Positions 46,080 through 56,540 of a stretch of DNA of 64,000 nt are shown one piece after another. The notes below the pieces were generated by a model. The model did not search any database. It saw nothing but the letters and a program-made list of their open reading frames with translations, and was not told the DNA's origin. This stretch comes from Pseudomonadota bacterium (GTDB lineage: Bacteria > Pseudomonadota > Gammaproteobacteria > Burkholderiales > Burkholderiaceae_C). The stretch is from the NCBI GenBank assembly GCA_021816585.1, contig JAKAXL010000001.1, positions 124,001 through 188,000 on the forward strand, written 5' to 3'. Each line of letters starts with the position of its first letter. Position 1 is the first letter of the stretch. The translations under genes were made by a program, and so were the position numbers.

Positions 46080-49000
46080 TCGCTGCTCGTCGTCTCCAGC
46101 ACGTACTCGCGCAGCAGCGCGAGCAGCTCGTCCTCCGAGTAGGGCTTGCCCAGGTAGTGGTTGACCCCGAGCTCCTGCGCGTAGTTGCGGTGCTTGTCGG
46201 CGATGCGCGAGGTGATCATGATCACCGGCAGGTGGCGCGTGCGCTCGTCGGCGCGGATGTTGCGCGTGAGGTCGAAGCCGTCCATGCGCGGCATCTCGAT
46301 GTCGGTGAGCACCACGTCGGGCAGCGCCTGCTGCAACTGCTCCAGCGCGTCCAGGCCGTCCTTGGCCAGCATCACCGAATAGCCGTTGCGTGCGAGGAAG
46401 CGCTGGGTCACGCGGCGCACCGTGATCGAATCGTCGACCACCAGCACCGTGTTGGCGCTGGACGCCGGGGTCTGCGGCGCCGGCATGGCCGCCTGCGCGC
46501 GCACCATGCCGGGCTGCGCCCGCATGAGCGCGGAGGCCTTGTCGCCGTACACGGCGGACAGCGCCACCGGGTTGTAGATCAGCACCACCGCGCCGTCCGG
46601 CAGCACCGAGATGCCGGCCAGACCGGGCACCCGCGACAGTTGCGGGCCGAGGTTCTTCACCACCACTTCCTGGTTGCCCAGCACCTCGTCGACGTGCAGC
46701 GCCAGGCGCTGCGCCGCGCTGCGCACGAGCACCACCGGCACCGTGCGACCCGGGGTCTCGCCGCTGGCGCCCGACTCGTCGGTCAGCGCGCCCAGCCAGT
46801 ACAGCGCAAGCTGCTGCCCGGCATGCTCGAGCTGCTGCTCGCGCAGCGCCGTCTCCAGCTCGGCCGGGCGCATGCGCAGCACCAGGTCGACCAGGCTCGA
46901 CGGCACCGCGTGGATTCGTTCTCCGGTGCGCAACAGCACCACCTGCGTGACCGCCGTGGTCAGCGGCAGCACCAGCGTGAACGTGGTGCCGCGTCCCGCG
47001 ACCGAGTCCAGCTCGATGCGCCCGCCGAGCGCGCGCGTGTCGCTGCGCACGACGTCGAGGCCGACGCCGCGGCCGGCCATCTCGGTGGTCTCGGTCGCAC
47101 TGGAGAATCCGGCGCGGAAGATCAGCTCGCGCAATTGCGTCTGTCCCGGTTGCTCGCCGTCCTCGAGCAGGCCCTGCGCGCGTGCCTTCGCGAGGATGTC
47201 CGCATAGCGCAGTCCGCCGCCGTCGTCGGCCACCGTCACGACGACTTCGCTGCCTTCGTGGCGCAGCCCCAGCGTGATCGTGCCGATCGCCGGCTTGCCG
47301 GCGATCTCGCGCTCGGCGGGAGACTCGATGCCGTGCGCGACGGCATTGCGCAGCAGATGCTCGAAGGCCGGCGCCATGCGGTCGAGCACCCCGCGGTCGA
47401 GCTCGATGTTGCCGCCGCGGATGTCCAGGCGCACCGGCTTGCCGGCGTCCTTGCTGGCCTGGCGCACCGTGCGGTACAGGCGCTCGGAGATGCTGTCGAA
47501 CTCGACCATGCGCGTGCGCAGCAGGTCGCGTTGCAACTCGCGGGTCAGGCGCGACTGCCGCGCCAGGCTGTCCTCGGCGGTCTGCAGCGCGCGGCCCAGC
47601 GAGCCCTGCACCAGGGCCAGGTCGTTGACCGACTCGGCCATCATGCGCGTGAGCTCCTGGAAGCGCGTGAAGCGGTCGAACTCGAGCGGGTCGAAGTCGC
47701 GTCCGTCGTCGCGCGCGGCCTGCGTGCGCGCGGCCATCTGCGCGTCGGCCTGCAGCTCGATGTCGCGCACCTGCGCGCGCAGCCGCGACAGGTTGTCGCC
47801 GAGGTCGCGCACGCCGCCGCGGATCAGCTCGAACTCATTGTCCAGCCGGGCGCGCGCGATGGTGACCTCGCCGACCTGGTTGACCAGCCGGTCGAGCAGC
47901 GCGGCCTGCACGCGCACCGGCTGCGCGCGTCCCCACGTCGCGACCGGTTCGGCCGCGCCCGTCGCGGTCCGCGGCGCCTGCCGTGCTGCCGCCTCGTCGC
48001 TGCCCGCCGGCGGCTGTTCGCTCTGCTCTTCCAGCAGCGCGCGCTCCGGGTGGATCTCGCCGAGCTCGGTCTGGCCGCGGCTCGCGGCCTCGCGCAGGCG
48101 CTCGAAGCGCGTGTTCAGCGCGTCGAAGCGGGCGATCAGGTCCAGCAGCGCCTGTTCGTCCGGGCGCTGCCCGTCGTCGCGGCCGAGCAGCGCCTCGATG
48201 TCCGATTCCAGGGCGTGGGCCATGTCGCCCAGCGCCATCGTGCCGGCCATGCGCGCGCTGCCCTTGAAGGTGTGCAGCAGGCGCATGGCCTGGCGCGGCG
48301 CGGCGGTGTCGCCCGGTCTGGATTCCCATTGGCGCAGCGCGCCGCCCAGTTGCGGCAGCAACTCGGCCGCCTCGAACTCGAAGATCGGGAACAGCTCGGC
48401 ATCGATGATGTCGCGCGCGTTCGGATCGGGGGCCGTCGCGCCGCTCAGCGCGGCCGGCTGCAAGGCCGGCTCCGGCCACGCCGCCGGCTCGCGCTGCTGC
48501 GGCTGCGCCGGTTCAGGCTGCGACTGCGCCTCGGCCTCGAGGCGCGGCTGCGCCAGGTCCTCGGCGAACTCCTCGTGCAGTTCGACGTCGTCGGAGCCTT
48601 GCGCCACGGAGTGGGTCGGCAGCGCGGGCGGCACCTGGGCGGCCGCGGCTGCGCCGGCCGGCGCCCACGGCCACGGTGCATGCCCCGGCTCGGGCCCGGC
48701 CCCGACATCGACCGGCGCCGCGGCCGCGGCAGCCTCGTCGAACTCCCGCGCGGGTTCCAGGCCCTCGTCGCCCTCGAGCGCCGGCTCCGGCATGTCGAGG
48801 CCGGCCTCCTCGAACGGAGCTTCGTCCAGTTGCGGCGCGGTCTGCGCCACCGCCAGCGCGGCGGCGGCCTGCAATTCGTCGAGGCGGCGCACCAGCGCCT
48901 TCAGGGACTCGAGCAAGGGCGGGTGCGCCTCGCGCACGAAGCCGGCGGCGAACTGGTGCAGCACGCGCCGCATCTCCTCCACCGCCTGCGGCAGCAGCGC

Positions 49001-52000
49001 GCGTTCGCCTTCGTCCAGCTCGAGCGGCTGCGCGCCCTGGCCCTGGATCGCCTCCTCCAGCAGTCCGGCGAGCTGCTGCACGCTGTGCAGTCCGACGGTG
49101 GCGGAGCTGCCGCGCAGCTGGTGCGCCAGCGCCATCGTCTCGTCTCCGATCGGCAACCGGGGCAGCAGGGACCACGCCGCAAGTCCCTGCTCGAGGCGTC
49201 GCAGCAGTTCGTCGGCTTCGTTCAGGAAAATGGCATGCAGCGCCGGGGGAATGTGCAGCTCGTCGACGCTTCGCGCGTCGCTCGCCTCGTCCGCGGCGTG
49301 CTCCTGCTCGTCGGCGCCCGCCGCGGCCAGCGGCGGCCGTGCCGCTTCGATCGGCACCTGCTCGTCGGCGGCCGGCGTCGCCCCGGCCTCGTCCGTCGCG
49401 AATTCGGCGATCTCGATCTCGCCCGGGAATTCGGGCTCGAGTTGCGGCAGCGGCGGCGTGGAGTCGAGCAGGCTTGCCGCGCCGGGCAGCGAGGCGGCAC
49501 CGTCGGCCGGCGCTGCGGCGGCTTGCGGTTCCGATGCGCTGCCCAGGTCGAGCAGCGACGCGTCGGGCCACGTCGACGCGCCCGTCGGCAGCGCAGGCAC
49601 GGGCTCGTGCTGCGCGGCGGGCGGCGACTCCTCCACGGACTCGCCCGCCAGGCTGGCTTCGTCGACCGGCATCGCCTCGTCGAAAGCCCCGGGCTCGGCG
49701 GCCCATTGCGGCACCCCGGACTCGGCGGCCTCGGCAGATGCCGGGACCCGCAGGTCCTGCTCGACAGCCGCGAGGTCCGGCAGCTCGGGCAGCTCGGCAA
49801 GCGCGGGCAACTCGGGCAGCTCGGGCAGCTCGGGCAGCTCGGGCATCGCCCGCATCTGCGACATCTCCGGCATCTCCGGCATTTCCGGAAGTTCCGGAAC
49901 TTCCGGAAGTTCCGGAAGTTCCGGCGGCTCCGGCATCTCCGGAAGTTCCGGCATCTCCGGTTGCGCGAGCAGCGCCTCGACCGGGCCTTGCGCCGTCGCC
50001 GGCGGCGGCGCTTCCGGTTGCGAGGGCGTGGCCATCGGGGTCGCAGCCTGCGGCCATGCGGCCGGCGCGCCGGACAGGGAAGGGGGCTCGCCGCGCAGCG
50101 CCTGCGCTTCGCGCACCAGCTCGGCGCTGCCGTAGCCTTCGGCGTCGCCGGCGCGCAGCGCGTGCGCCCAGGCTTCCAGTTCGTCGAGCGCGCGCAGCGC
50201 CAGGTGCAGAAGCTCCGCAGGCGCGTCGTGCCCCTCGGCGAGCACCTGGTTGAAGGATTGCTCCAAGGCCCACGCCGCTTCGCCGAAATCGCGCATGCCG
50301 ACCATGCGCGAGCTTCCCTTGAGTGTGTGGAAGCAGCGCCGCAGCGCGGTCAGCGAGTCCTCGGCGGGTTCGGGCGAGCGCAGGTCGGCGACGCGCTCTC
50401 GCCCCTGCGCGACCACCTCGTCGGTCTCGTCGAGGAAGATCTCCAGCAGCTCGGGATCCACGGGCTCCTCGGCCGCGGGCGCAGCCTCGGGCAGCGCCGG
50501 CGCTGCGAGCTCCGGCTCCGCGGCGGCGACAGCCGGTGCGGGCTCGGGCGCCGGAACCAGGGTGTCCGCCTCCTCCAGCGAGAAGCCCGTGGGTTCTTCG
50601 AAGTCCATCTCGACGGACGCGCCGGCAGGCTCGGCGGAAGGCGGCGGCGCCTCGGCGGGCGCCGGCATGCCGGCCTCGGGTTGCGCCGCTGCCTCGTCGG
50701 CCGAGGCCCGGCGGGGTCCGGGCGCGCCTTGACGCGCATGCGGAACCACCGGTCGCAGTTCCCCGCTGTGCGGGTCGAAGTGGAACGACGCCTTGGCCAG
50801 CTCGGGTTGGTAGCCCAGCAGGTCGACCATGAAGCCCAGCGCGCCGATGTTCGCGGCCAGCCGGTCGAAGGCTCCGCCGGGCTGGCGCGCCGCGGCCTCG
50901 TCGGGCGGCGCGGCCATCAGGTTTTCCACGCTGTGCCGGATATGTCCGAGGGCCTGCGCTCCGACGTCCATGCCCAGCACCGACAGCACGCCGCGCATCT
51001 GGCCCAGCAGGCGTGGGACCGGCTCGAGCTCGGGCAGCGTGCGCGGATCGCGGAAATAGGCGTCGAGCAGGCGTTCGACGCCAGCCATGTCGTGGCGCAG
51101 CTCCTGCACCACCGTGCCCAGGGTCTGGGTCTCCGAGACCTTGCGGTACAGCTCCTCCATCCACGGCTCGAAGGCCTCGCTGGCGTAGCCCTGCGCGCTG
51201 CGCTGCAGGCGTTGCGCCAGTTCGCGTGCGCGCGGCAGGAACTCCGCGTCGTCGGCGCGCAAGTGCACCAGCGAAGCCTCCAGGAACAGCAGCGCGGTGG
51301 CGACCTCGAGCACGCGCTCCGGCGTGAGCAGCGTGCGCTGGGCGCCGATGACCTGCACCATGCGCTCGACCGCTGCCGGAAGCACCTCGGCTCCGGCGCA
51401 CAGCTGGCGCATCAGAAGACCGAGCTGCTGCAGGTTGTCCTGCAGGCGGGCGAGCCGGCTGAAGTCGCCGTTGCCGATGTGCGCCCAGCCGTCCTTGACC
51501 TGCACCATGCGCTTGCGCGCCTGCTGCACCAGCGCCGGATCCAGCAGCCCGAAATGCGGTTGCTGCCAGTCCACCACCGCGTGCGCGCGCAAGCCCAGCG
51601 CGTCGGCCACCGCGCGCAGCGCGGGCGGCGCCTGTCGCGAGCGCTCGTGCGCACTGGACAAGGCCTGGTCGCAGAAGAACAGCAACTCGTGCGCGAGACG
51701 ACGCGACGCGTGTGCCTGCCCGGCGAGCATCTGGCGCAATTGCAGGTTCAGCCGGTTGCACAGGCGCTTGACGTAGATGTCGGGCTCGACCAGCTCGTCG
51801 CCGAGCGCCGCGAAGAAACCCTCGGCGATCCACCACAGCGCGCGCTCGTCGCCGCGGCTGGCCGCCTGCGCCTGGCGCGCCACCGACTGCATGGCGGCGC
51901 TGGCGCCTCGCATGTCGCCGGCGCGCAACACGTCGAGCAGCGCGCGCTCGTAGTCGCTGCGCGCTTGCACTCCCAGCGCGCGCACCGCCGCGCCGTCGTC

Positions 52001-52495
52001 GGCAAGCTGCGGCCATTCCCACGCGAAATCCCACAGCTCGGCGGGATGCGCCGGCTCCGCACCGCTCAGGTCGCACAGTCCGCGGTACTGGCGGAACAGC
52101 TTGATCGCCGGCTCGTCGCGCCCGCTGGCGCGCGCTTCCAGGTAGTCCAGCGCCGCGTGCAGCCCGGACTCCAGCGCCTCCACCACCGTCGCATCCAGGC
52201 GCTGCGGCTGCTCCAGCACGCGCAGCAGCACGCGCTCGGCGGCCTGCAGCAGGCGCACCGCTCCGGACTGTCCCAGCAGGTCCAGCGCGCCGGCAGCCTG
52301 GTGCACATGGGTGCGCGCCTGCAACAGCGCGCCCGCGGGCTGCGCGTCGGCGCCTTCGATGGCGCCGAGCTGCGCCTGGCGGCGCACCGCGGCGAGCGCG
52401 CCCAGCAGGTTGTCGCGAACCTGCTCCAGGACCCAGGACAGCGCGCCGGGGTCGGACGGCGCGGAGCTCAGCGGTGTCGAGACGACGTCGTTCAT
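46076..52495 (-). CDS. chpA: Type IV pilus hybrid histidine kinase (ChpA/PilL-like)
   Basis: A 2139-residue CheA-type kinase. An N-terminal FimL-like region (1-560) has a degenerate Hpt (THVHQAAG, H63/H65). Three good Hpt domains follow: H723 (FHTLKGSSRMVG), H1125 (AHQLRGSSATVG) and H1408 (LHTFKGSARMAG). The kinase core has LLDRLVNQVGEVTIAR near 1533 and the N-box HLLRNAVAHGIESP near 1711, then a CheW domain (about 1845-1980) and a C-terminal receiver with D2065 (VLTDIEMP). A Leu-Pro-Glu repeat lies at about 845-907. It controls PilG/PilH and hence twitching motility. Pseudomonas ChpA has more Hpt domains, so this is a reduced version. Confidence 0.93.
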   Translation of the reverse strand: MNDVVSTPLSSAPSDPGALSWVLEQVRDNLLGALAAVRRQAQLGAIEGADAQPAGALLQARTHVHQAAGALDLLGQSGAVRLLQAAERVLLRVLEQPQRLDATVVEALESGLHAALDYLEARASGRDEPAIKLFRQYRGLCDLSGAEPAHPAELWDFAWEWPQLADDGAAVRALGVQARSDYERALLDVLRAGDMRGASAAMQSVARQAQAASRGDERALWWIAEGFFAALGDELVEPDIYVKRLCNRLNLQLRQMLAGQAHASRRLAHELLFFCDQALSSAHERSRQAPPALRAVADALGLRAHAVVDWQQPHFGLLDPALVQQARKRMVQVKDGWAHIGNGDFSRLARLQDNLQQLGLLMRQLCAGAEVLPAAVERMVQVIGAQRTLLTPERVLEVATALLFLEASLVHLRADDAEFLPRARELAQRLQRSAQGYASEAFEPWMEELYRKVSETQTLGTVVQELRHDMAGVERLLDAYFRDPRTLPELEPVPRLLGQMRGVLSVLGMDVGAQALGHIRHSVENLMAAPPDEAAARQPGGAFDRLAANIGALGFMVDLLGYQPELAKASFHFDPHSGELRPVVPHARQGAPGPRRASADEAAAQPEAGMPAPAEAPPPSAEPAGASVEMDFEEPTGFSLEEADTLVPAPEPAPAVAAAEPELAAPALPEAAPAAEEPVDPELLEIFLDETDEVVAQGRERVADLRSPEPAEDSLTALRRCFHTLKGSSRMVGMRDFGEAAWALEQSFNQVLAEGHDAPAELLHLALRALDELEAWAHALRAGDAEGYGSAELVREAQALRGEPPSLSGAPAAWPQAATPMATPSQPEAPPPATAQGPVEALLAQPEMPELPEMPEPPELPELPEVPELPEMPEMPEMSQMRAMPELPELPELPELPALAELPELPDLAAVEQDLRVPASAEAAESGVPQWAAEPGAFDEAMPVDEASLAGESVEESPPAAQHEPVPALPTGASTWPDASLLDLGSASEPQAAAAPADGAASLPGAASLLDSTPPLPQLEPEFPGEIEIAEFATDEAGATPAADEQVPIEAARPPLAAAGADEQEHAADEASDARSVDELHIPPALHAIFLNEADELLRRLEQGLAAWSLLPRLPIGDETMALAHQLRGSSATVGLHSVQQLAGLLEEAIQGQGAQPLELDEGERALLPQAVEEMRRVLHQFAAGFVREAHPPLLESLKALVRRLDELQAAAALAVAQTAPQLDEAPFEEAGLDMPEPALEGDEGLEPAREFDEAAAAAAPVDVGAGPEPGHAPWPWAPAGAAAAAQVPPALPTHSVAQGSDDVELHEEFAEDLAQPRLEAEAQSQPEPAQPQQREPAAWPEPALQPAALSGATAPDPNARDIIDAELFPIFEFEAAELLPQLGGALRQWESRPGDTAAPRQAMRLLHTFKGSARMAGTMALGDMAHALESDIEALLGRDDGQRPDEQALLDLIARFDALNTRFERLREAASRGQTELGEIHPERALLEEQSEQPPAGSDEAAARQAPRTATGAAEPVATWGRAQPVRVQAALLDRLVNQVGEVTIARARLDNEFELIRGGVRDLGDNLSRLRAQVRDIELQADAQMAARTQAARDDGRDFDPLEFDRFTRFQELTRMMAESVNDLALVQGSLGRALQTAEDSLARQSRLTRELQRDLLRTRMVEFDSISERLYRTVRQASKDAGKPVRLDIRGGNIELDRGVLDRMAPAFEHLLRNAVAHGIESPAEREIAGKPAIGTITLGLRHEGSEVVVTVADDGGGLRYADILAKARAQGLLEDGEQPGQTQLRELIFRAGFSSATETTEMAGRGVGLDVVRSDTRALGGRIELDSVAGRGTTFTLVLPLTTAVTQVVLLRTGERIHAVPSSLVDLVLRMRPAELETALREQQLEHAGQQLALYWLGALTDESGASGETPGRTVPVVLVRSAAQRLALHVDEVLGNQEVVVKNLGPQLSRVPGLAGISVLPDGAVVLIYNPVALSAVYGDKASALMRAQPGMVRAQAAMPAPQTPASSANTVLVVDDSITVRRVTQRFLARNGYSVMLAKDGLDALEQLQQALPDVVLTDIEMPRMDGFDLTRNIRADERTRHLPVIMITSRIADKHRNYAQELGVNHYLGKPYSEDELLALLREYVLETTSSD
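49775..49963. repeat. Degenerate 9-bp tandem repeat in chpA encoding Leu/Met-Pro-Glu
   Basis: Repeats of the form TCGGGCAGC and TCCGGAAGT/TCCGGCATC on the plus strand encode runs of E-L-P and E-M-P in the linker between the second and third Hpt domains of ChpA. Unit length is a multiple of three. The two sub-types (GC-rich and CCGGAA-type) form separate blocks, suggesting two expansion events. Confidence 0.9.
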
Positions 52496-52550
52496 GCCGG
52501 GTGGGGGACGTGGTTGCGCGAGGAAACGGGGGCCGGGACGGGGCGGTGGT

Positions 52551-54737
52551 TCAGCCGATCTTGAAGCGCGACACCGACTCGCGCAGGACTTCGGCGACGC
52601 GCGCGAGCTCGGTGACCAGCTCGGCGGTGGTCCGGGTGCCGTCGCCGGTCTGCTCGGTGACCGCGAAAATGTGCTGGATGCTGGTCGCCACCTGGCTGGC
52701 CGATTGCGCCTCGGTCAGCGCCTGGTGCGAGATGCGCTCGATCAGTTCGGCCAGGTGGCGCGACACGCGGTCGATCTCCGACAGCGCGGCGCCCGCGCTG
52801 TCCGACAGCCGGGCTCCCTCGACCACGCCCTGCGTGCTCTTTTCCATCGCCGCGACGGCGTCCTGCGTGTCGGTCTGGATCGCGCGCACCAGCGCCGCGA
52901 TCTGCTTGGCCGCCTCCCCCGAACGTTCGGCCAGGCGCTGCACTTCCTCGGCCACCACCGAGAAGCCGCGCCCGGCGTCGCCGGCCGACGCCGCCTGGAT
53001 GGCCGCGTTCAGCGCCAGCACGTTGGTCTGCTCGGTGATGTCGGAGATCAGTTCGGTGATCTCGCCGATCTCCTGCGACGACTCGCCCAGGCGCTTGATG
53101 CGCTTGGAGGTGTCCTGGATCTGGCTGCGGATCGCGTTCATGCCCTCGATCGAGTTGCGCACCGCCAGCAGGCCCTGCTCGGCGGCTTCCAGCGACTGGC
53201 GGGCCACCATCGACGACTGCTGCGCCTGCGCCGACACGGTGTTGATGCGCTCGGCCATGTCGAGCACCGAGCGTCCGGTCTCGCGGATCTCGATCAGCTG
53301 CTGCTCGGACGAGCGCAGCAGGTCGCCCGAGGTGGTCTGCGCCTGGGTCGAGGACCGGCGCACCTGCTCGGCGGTCTTCTGCACCTGCGCCACCAGGCTG
53401 CGCAGCTCCTCGACGGTGTAGTTGACCGAGTCCGCGATGGCGCCGGTGATGTCCTCGGTCACGGTGGCCTGCTGCGTCAGGTCGCCCTCGGCGACGTTCT
53501 GCAGTTCGTTCATCAGGCGCAGGATCGCCGCCTGGTTGGCCTCGTTGCTGCGTCGCGCCTCCTGTTCCTGGCGCTCGGCGAGCCGGCGCTCGCGCTCGGA
53601 CTGCAGCGCGCGTTCGCGCGTGTCCTGCACGTACACCTGTCCCAGGCCGAGCAGCGCAAGCACCCCGAGCAGGCTGCCGGCGGCCAGCGCCCACAGCTCG
53701 AAGCTGCCGACCCCGGCCTGCGACGAGTAGTGCTGCTGCAGGGACTGCAGCCCGTGCAGCAGCGGTTCCGAATCATGCAGCACCGCAGCCTGCGCCAGTC
53801 GCGCGCTGCTGAGGTTCTGCAGGTTGCCGAGGATGCCCTGCGACAGCTTCGACACGCCGGCGAACGCGCTGCGCATGCCCTGCAGCTGCGCGCGCGCCTC
53901 GCCGTGCACGGGGCTCAGCTGCAGCTCGGAGTCGCCGTCCAGCAATCCGCTGCTGAGCTGGTCGAAGGTGTGCAGGTCGCGGCCCAGCGCGAACACCGCC
54001 TCCGGGCTGATGCCGCTGTAGGACAGGAACTCGTTGGCCGACTTGCCGATGCGCTGGGTCAGCATCTCCAGCTGCGCCGCCGCCGACACGTCGGGCGCCG
54101 CGGCGCCTTGCTGCAGCAGCAGCGAGGTCAGGGTCTGCGCCGCCTGCAGCAGCGAATCGGAGTCGCGGCTGATGGTGCCCAGGGCCTGGCTGGTCTGCGT
54201 CAGCACCGGCTGCAGGCGCACCACCACGCGCGCGTTCTTCACCGTTGCGTCGACCATCGGGCTGACCGCGCTCAGGCGGGACCCGCCGACCCCGAGCACG
54301 TTGCCGGCGTGCAGGCGCTGCAGGTCGGACTGCAACGCGTCCGCGCTGGCGGCCAGTTCGCCGAAGCCCTCGCGCGAGCCCAGCAAGGCCGCGCTGACCG
54401 ACTTGGCCAGGCGCTGCGACTGCATCAGCGCGTCGCCGGAGGTGTTGAGCAGGGCGGCCGACGCGGAGGTCACGCGCAGCGTGGCCACCAGCGAGACCGC
54501 GACGACCAGCGCGGACGCCACCAGCAGCCCGATCAGCAGCCGCTGCTGGCGCGCCACCGGCAGCCGCCCGATCAGCGCGAGCCGGCGGATGTTGTCGTCG
54601 GTGCGGCTGTTCTCGACATCGCGCTGGTCCTGCATCGCCGCCGACAGCGTGGGGCCGCCGACCGTGGCGTCACTGGCCGCGAAGGCGGTCACGTCGGCGG
54701 AGGGGCGCTTGGAGGAGAACAGGGGGAACAAGGCCAT
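52551..54737 (-). CDS. pilJ: Type IV pilus methyl-accepting chemotaxis protein (PilJ)
   Basis: A 728-residue transducer. Membrane helix 1 is at about 67-88 ([21 protein letters not shown]) and helix 2 at about 344-366, flanking a periplasmic PilJ-type sensor domain with [15 protein letters not shown]. After a HAMP-like region comes the signalling domain with the hairpin tip [19 protein letters not shown] and [14 protein letters not shown]. No methylation-receptor pentapeptide at the C-terminus (ends RFKIG). GGAG supports ATG 54737. It sits between pilI and chpA as in the pil-chp cluster. Confidence 0.95.
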   Translation of the reverse strand: MALFPLFSSKRPSADVTAFAASDATVGGPTLSAAMQDQRDVENSRTDDNIRRLALIGRLPVARQQRLLIGLLVASALVVAVSLVATLRVTSASAALLNTSGDALMQSQRLAKSVSAALLGSREGFGELAASADALQSDLQRLHAGNVLGVGGSRLSAVSPMVDATVKNARVVVRLQPVLTQTSQALGTISRDSDSLLQAAQTLTSLLLQQGAAAPDVSAAAQLEMLTQRIGKSANEFLSYSGISPEAVFALGRDLHTFDQLSSGLLDGDSELQLSPVHGEARAQLQGMRSAFAGVSKLSQGILGNLQNLSSARLAQAAVLHDSEPLLHGLQSLQQHYSSQAGVGSFELWALAAGSLLGVLALLGLGQVYVQDTRERALQSERERRLAERQEQEARRSNEANQAAILRLMNELQNVAEGDLTQQATVTEDITGAIADSVNYTVEELRSLVAQVQKTAEQVRRSSTQAQTTSGDLLRSSEQQLIEIRETGRSVLDMAERINTVSAQAQQSSMVARQSLEAAEQGLLAVRNSIEGMNAIRSQIQDTSKRIKRLGESSQEIGEITELISDITEQTNVLALNAAIQAASAGDAGRGFSVVAEEVQRLAERSGEAAKQIAALVRAIQTDTQDAVAAMEKSTQGVVEGARLSDSAGAALSEIDRVSRHLAELIERISHQALTEAQSASQVATSIQHIFAVTEQTGDGTRTTAELVTELARVAEVLRESVSRFKIG

Positions 54738-54810
54738 GGCTGCTCCGACGGGGATCGACGGCTGGAAGGGGGAAGGTGGCGGGGTCGGGAACGGTGCGCG
54801 ATCGGGGCGT

Positions 54811-55335
54811 TCAGACGATCTGCAGGAAACGCTCGTCCTGCGACAGCAACGCCAGGTCGAGTTCGCGCCAGGACTGCCCGGAGGTGTCGCGCAGCGGCGG
54901 GCCCAGCCACGGCGGCGCGGCCGGCGGGGCGCCCCCCTCGACGCTGAGCTGCGCCGGCGTGCGCAGTCCGGCCAGCTGATCGACGAGCAGCGCGCAATTG
55001 ATCTCCAGGCGCGGCGAGAACTGCACCAGCCGGCTGCCCGAGCCGGCGCGCGCCTGCGGGTCGCGCGGCTCGGCATCGCCGAGGAAGCCGGCCAGGTCGA
55101 CGATGCCGCACAGCACGCCGCGCAGGTTCAGCAGCCCGGCGAACCAGCTGCGCGCGTGCGGCAGCGGGGTCGGCGGCTCCCACGGCGAGATCTCGCCCGA
55201 CTGCGCCAGCGGCAACAGCAGGTGGTGCGACCCGGCGCTGACCGCCAGCCAGCGCGACTCGCTGCGGTTCTGCTGCGCGCCTTGCAGGCGGGCGGCCAGG
55301 CGACCCTGGAATTCGATCAGCGAGCTTCGTGCCAT
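54811..55335 (-). CDS. pilI: CheW-like coupling protein (PilI)
   Basis: A 174-residue CheW-domain protein. [23 protein letters not shown] and [19 protein letters not shown] are the CheW core, with [13 protein letters not shown] following. It would link PilJ to ChpA. The protein lacks catalytic motifs, as expected. Encoded between pilH and pilJ, with 28 bases to pilH. Confidence 0.92.
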   Translation of the reverse strand: MARSSLIEFQGRLAARLQGAQQNRSESRWLAVSAGSHHLLLPLAQSGEISPWEPPTPLPHARSWFAGLLNLRGVLCGIVDLAGFLGDAEPRDPQARAGSGSRLVQFSPRLEINCALLVDQLAGLRTPAQLSVEGGAPPAAPPWLGPPLRDTSGQSWRELDLALLSQDERFLQIV

Positions 55336-55363
55336 GGGCTGGTCGTCGTGCGGGCGCGGCGCG

Positions 55364-55729
55364 TCAGTTCAGCGCCATGATCTTGCTCAGCAGGTCGTGC
55401 GGATCGACCGGCTTCGTGACGTAGTCGCGAGCGCCCTGGCGCATCGCCCACAGCTTGTCGGTTTCCTGGTTCTTGCTCGTGCACACGATGATCGGCAGCT
55501 CGCGGTAGGCAGGATTGCGCGTGATCTGGCGCGTCAGCTGGAAACCGTTGAGGCCGGGCATCACGATGTCCATCAGCACGAGGTCGGGCCGGTCCTGCTC
55601 GATCGCGGCCAGCGCCTGCTCGCCGTTCTCGGCGGTGCGCACGACATAGCCGTTCTTGTTCAGCAGATCGGACAGGAAATACAACTCGGTGCGCGAGTCG
55701 TCGACGATCAGGATCTTGCGGATGCTCAT
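55364..55729 (-). CDS. pilH: Response regulator PilH
   Basis: A 121-residue single receiver domain. Acidic pocket IVDDSRTE, phosphorylation site D54 region LVLMDIVMPGLNGFQ, T in VCTSKNQETDKLW and K in VTKPVDPHDL. The KNQETDKLWAMRQGA block is the PilH signature. It is thought to act in retraction control opposite PilG. Its ATG overlaps the pilG stop (ATGA). Confidence 0.95.
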   Translation of the reverse strand: MSIRKILIVDDSRTELYFLSDLLNKNGYVVRTAENGEQALAAIEQDRPDLVLMDIVMPGLNGFQLTRQITRNPAYRELPIIVCTSKNQETDKLWAMRQGARDYVTKPVDPHDLLSKIMALN

Positions 55730-56157
55730 GATTGGGCGGGTTTGACGCTCGGCGCGCCTTCGGCGGGCGCATGCGCGGCCTGGCGGTGCGCGTTGACCGC
55801 CTGCAGCAACTGGTCCTTCGTGAACGGCTTGGTCAGGTAGGCCTCGGCGCCGACCATGCGCCCGCGCGCCTTGTCGAACACCCCGTCCTTCGACGACAGC
55901 ATGACCACCGGGATCGACGCGTGCCGCGGGCTGCGCTTGATGATCGCCACCGTCTGGTAGCCGTCCAGGCGGGGCATCAGCACGTCGCAGAAGATCAGGT
56001 CCGGCATCGTGTCGTTGACCTTGGACAACGCGTCGAATCCATCCTCCGACAACAATACCTCGAAGCCGGCCTGCCTGAGAAAGATCTCCGCGCTGCGCCG
56101 GATGGTGTTGCTGTCGTCGATCACCAGGACCTTGAACGAAGCGGGGGCCGAACTCAA
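55726..56157 (-). CDS. pilG: Response regulator PilG
   Basis: A 143-residue receiver. KVLVIDDSNTIRRSAEIFL, the phosphorylation site in LIFCDVLMPRLDGYQ, MLSSKDGVFDKARGRMVGA and LTKPFTKDQLL are PilG-typical. The start is set at TTG 56157, which has GGAG seven bases upstream; TTG 56163 is too close to it. A short Ala/Pro tail follows the receiver. First gene of the pilG-pilH-pilI-pilJ-chpA operon, 64 bases after rubredoxin. Confidence 0.92.
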   Translation of the reverse strand: MSSAPASFKVLVIDDSNTIRRSAEIFLRQAGFEVLLSEDGFDALSKVNDTMPDLIFCDVLMPRLDGYQTVAIIKRSPRHASIPVVMLSSKDGVFDKARGRMVGAEAYLTKPFTKDQLLQAVNAHRQAAHAPAEGAPSVKPAQS

Positions 56158-56221
56158 GCGCAATCTCCGTGAGCCATAAGGGTCGGGTGCAGCGCCGCGG
56201 CCGCGGCCACAGGGCGGCGGC

Positions 56222-56401
56222 TCAGATCTGCACCATCTCGAAATCGTCCTTGCGTGCGCCGCATTCCGGACAGGTCCAGTTCATCGGAACGTCGGCCCAG
56301 CGCGTACCGGGGGCGAGGCCGCTTTCCGGATGGCCCAGCTCCTCCTGGTACACGAACCCGCAGATCAGGCACATCCAGGTCTTGAAGTCAGGTTGCGTCA
56401 C
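56222..56401 (-). CDS. Rubredoxin
   Basis: A 59-residue iron protein with both CxxC knuckles: WMCLICGFVY and WTCPECGARKDDF, separated by the conserved GLAPGTRWADVP segment. It transfers single electrons in the cytosol. GTG 56401 is chosen because GAGGA lies upstream and a TAGAAT (56433-56438) suggests transcription starts after the alternative ATG 56434, which would give 70 residues. Rubredoxin before pilG is the usual betaproteobacterial order. Confidence 0.9.
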   Translation of the reverse strand: MTQPDFKTWMCLICGFVYQEELGHPESGLAPGTRWADVPMNWTCPECGARKDDFEMVQI

Positions 56402-56540
56402 AGCGTATCGTCCTCTGGCATAAGATTCAATCATTCTACGAACCAGTGCCGTAGCTTCTGTGGCATCTGGCCGACCGGACGACCGAGGGCTTGGCCGTCC
56501 GCCGCCGCTCCCGCAGTCCACTCTCGCGAAACGCGTCATC

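Noticed and set aside
45035-52564. Uninterrupted plus-strand frame of about 2500 codons opposite chpA and phrB
   Set aside because: It lies antisense to two genes with clear domains and has an Arg/Leu/His/Gly-rich composition typical of the mirrored frame of GC-rich coding DNA; no domain is recognisable.
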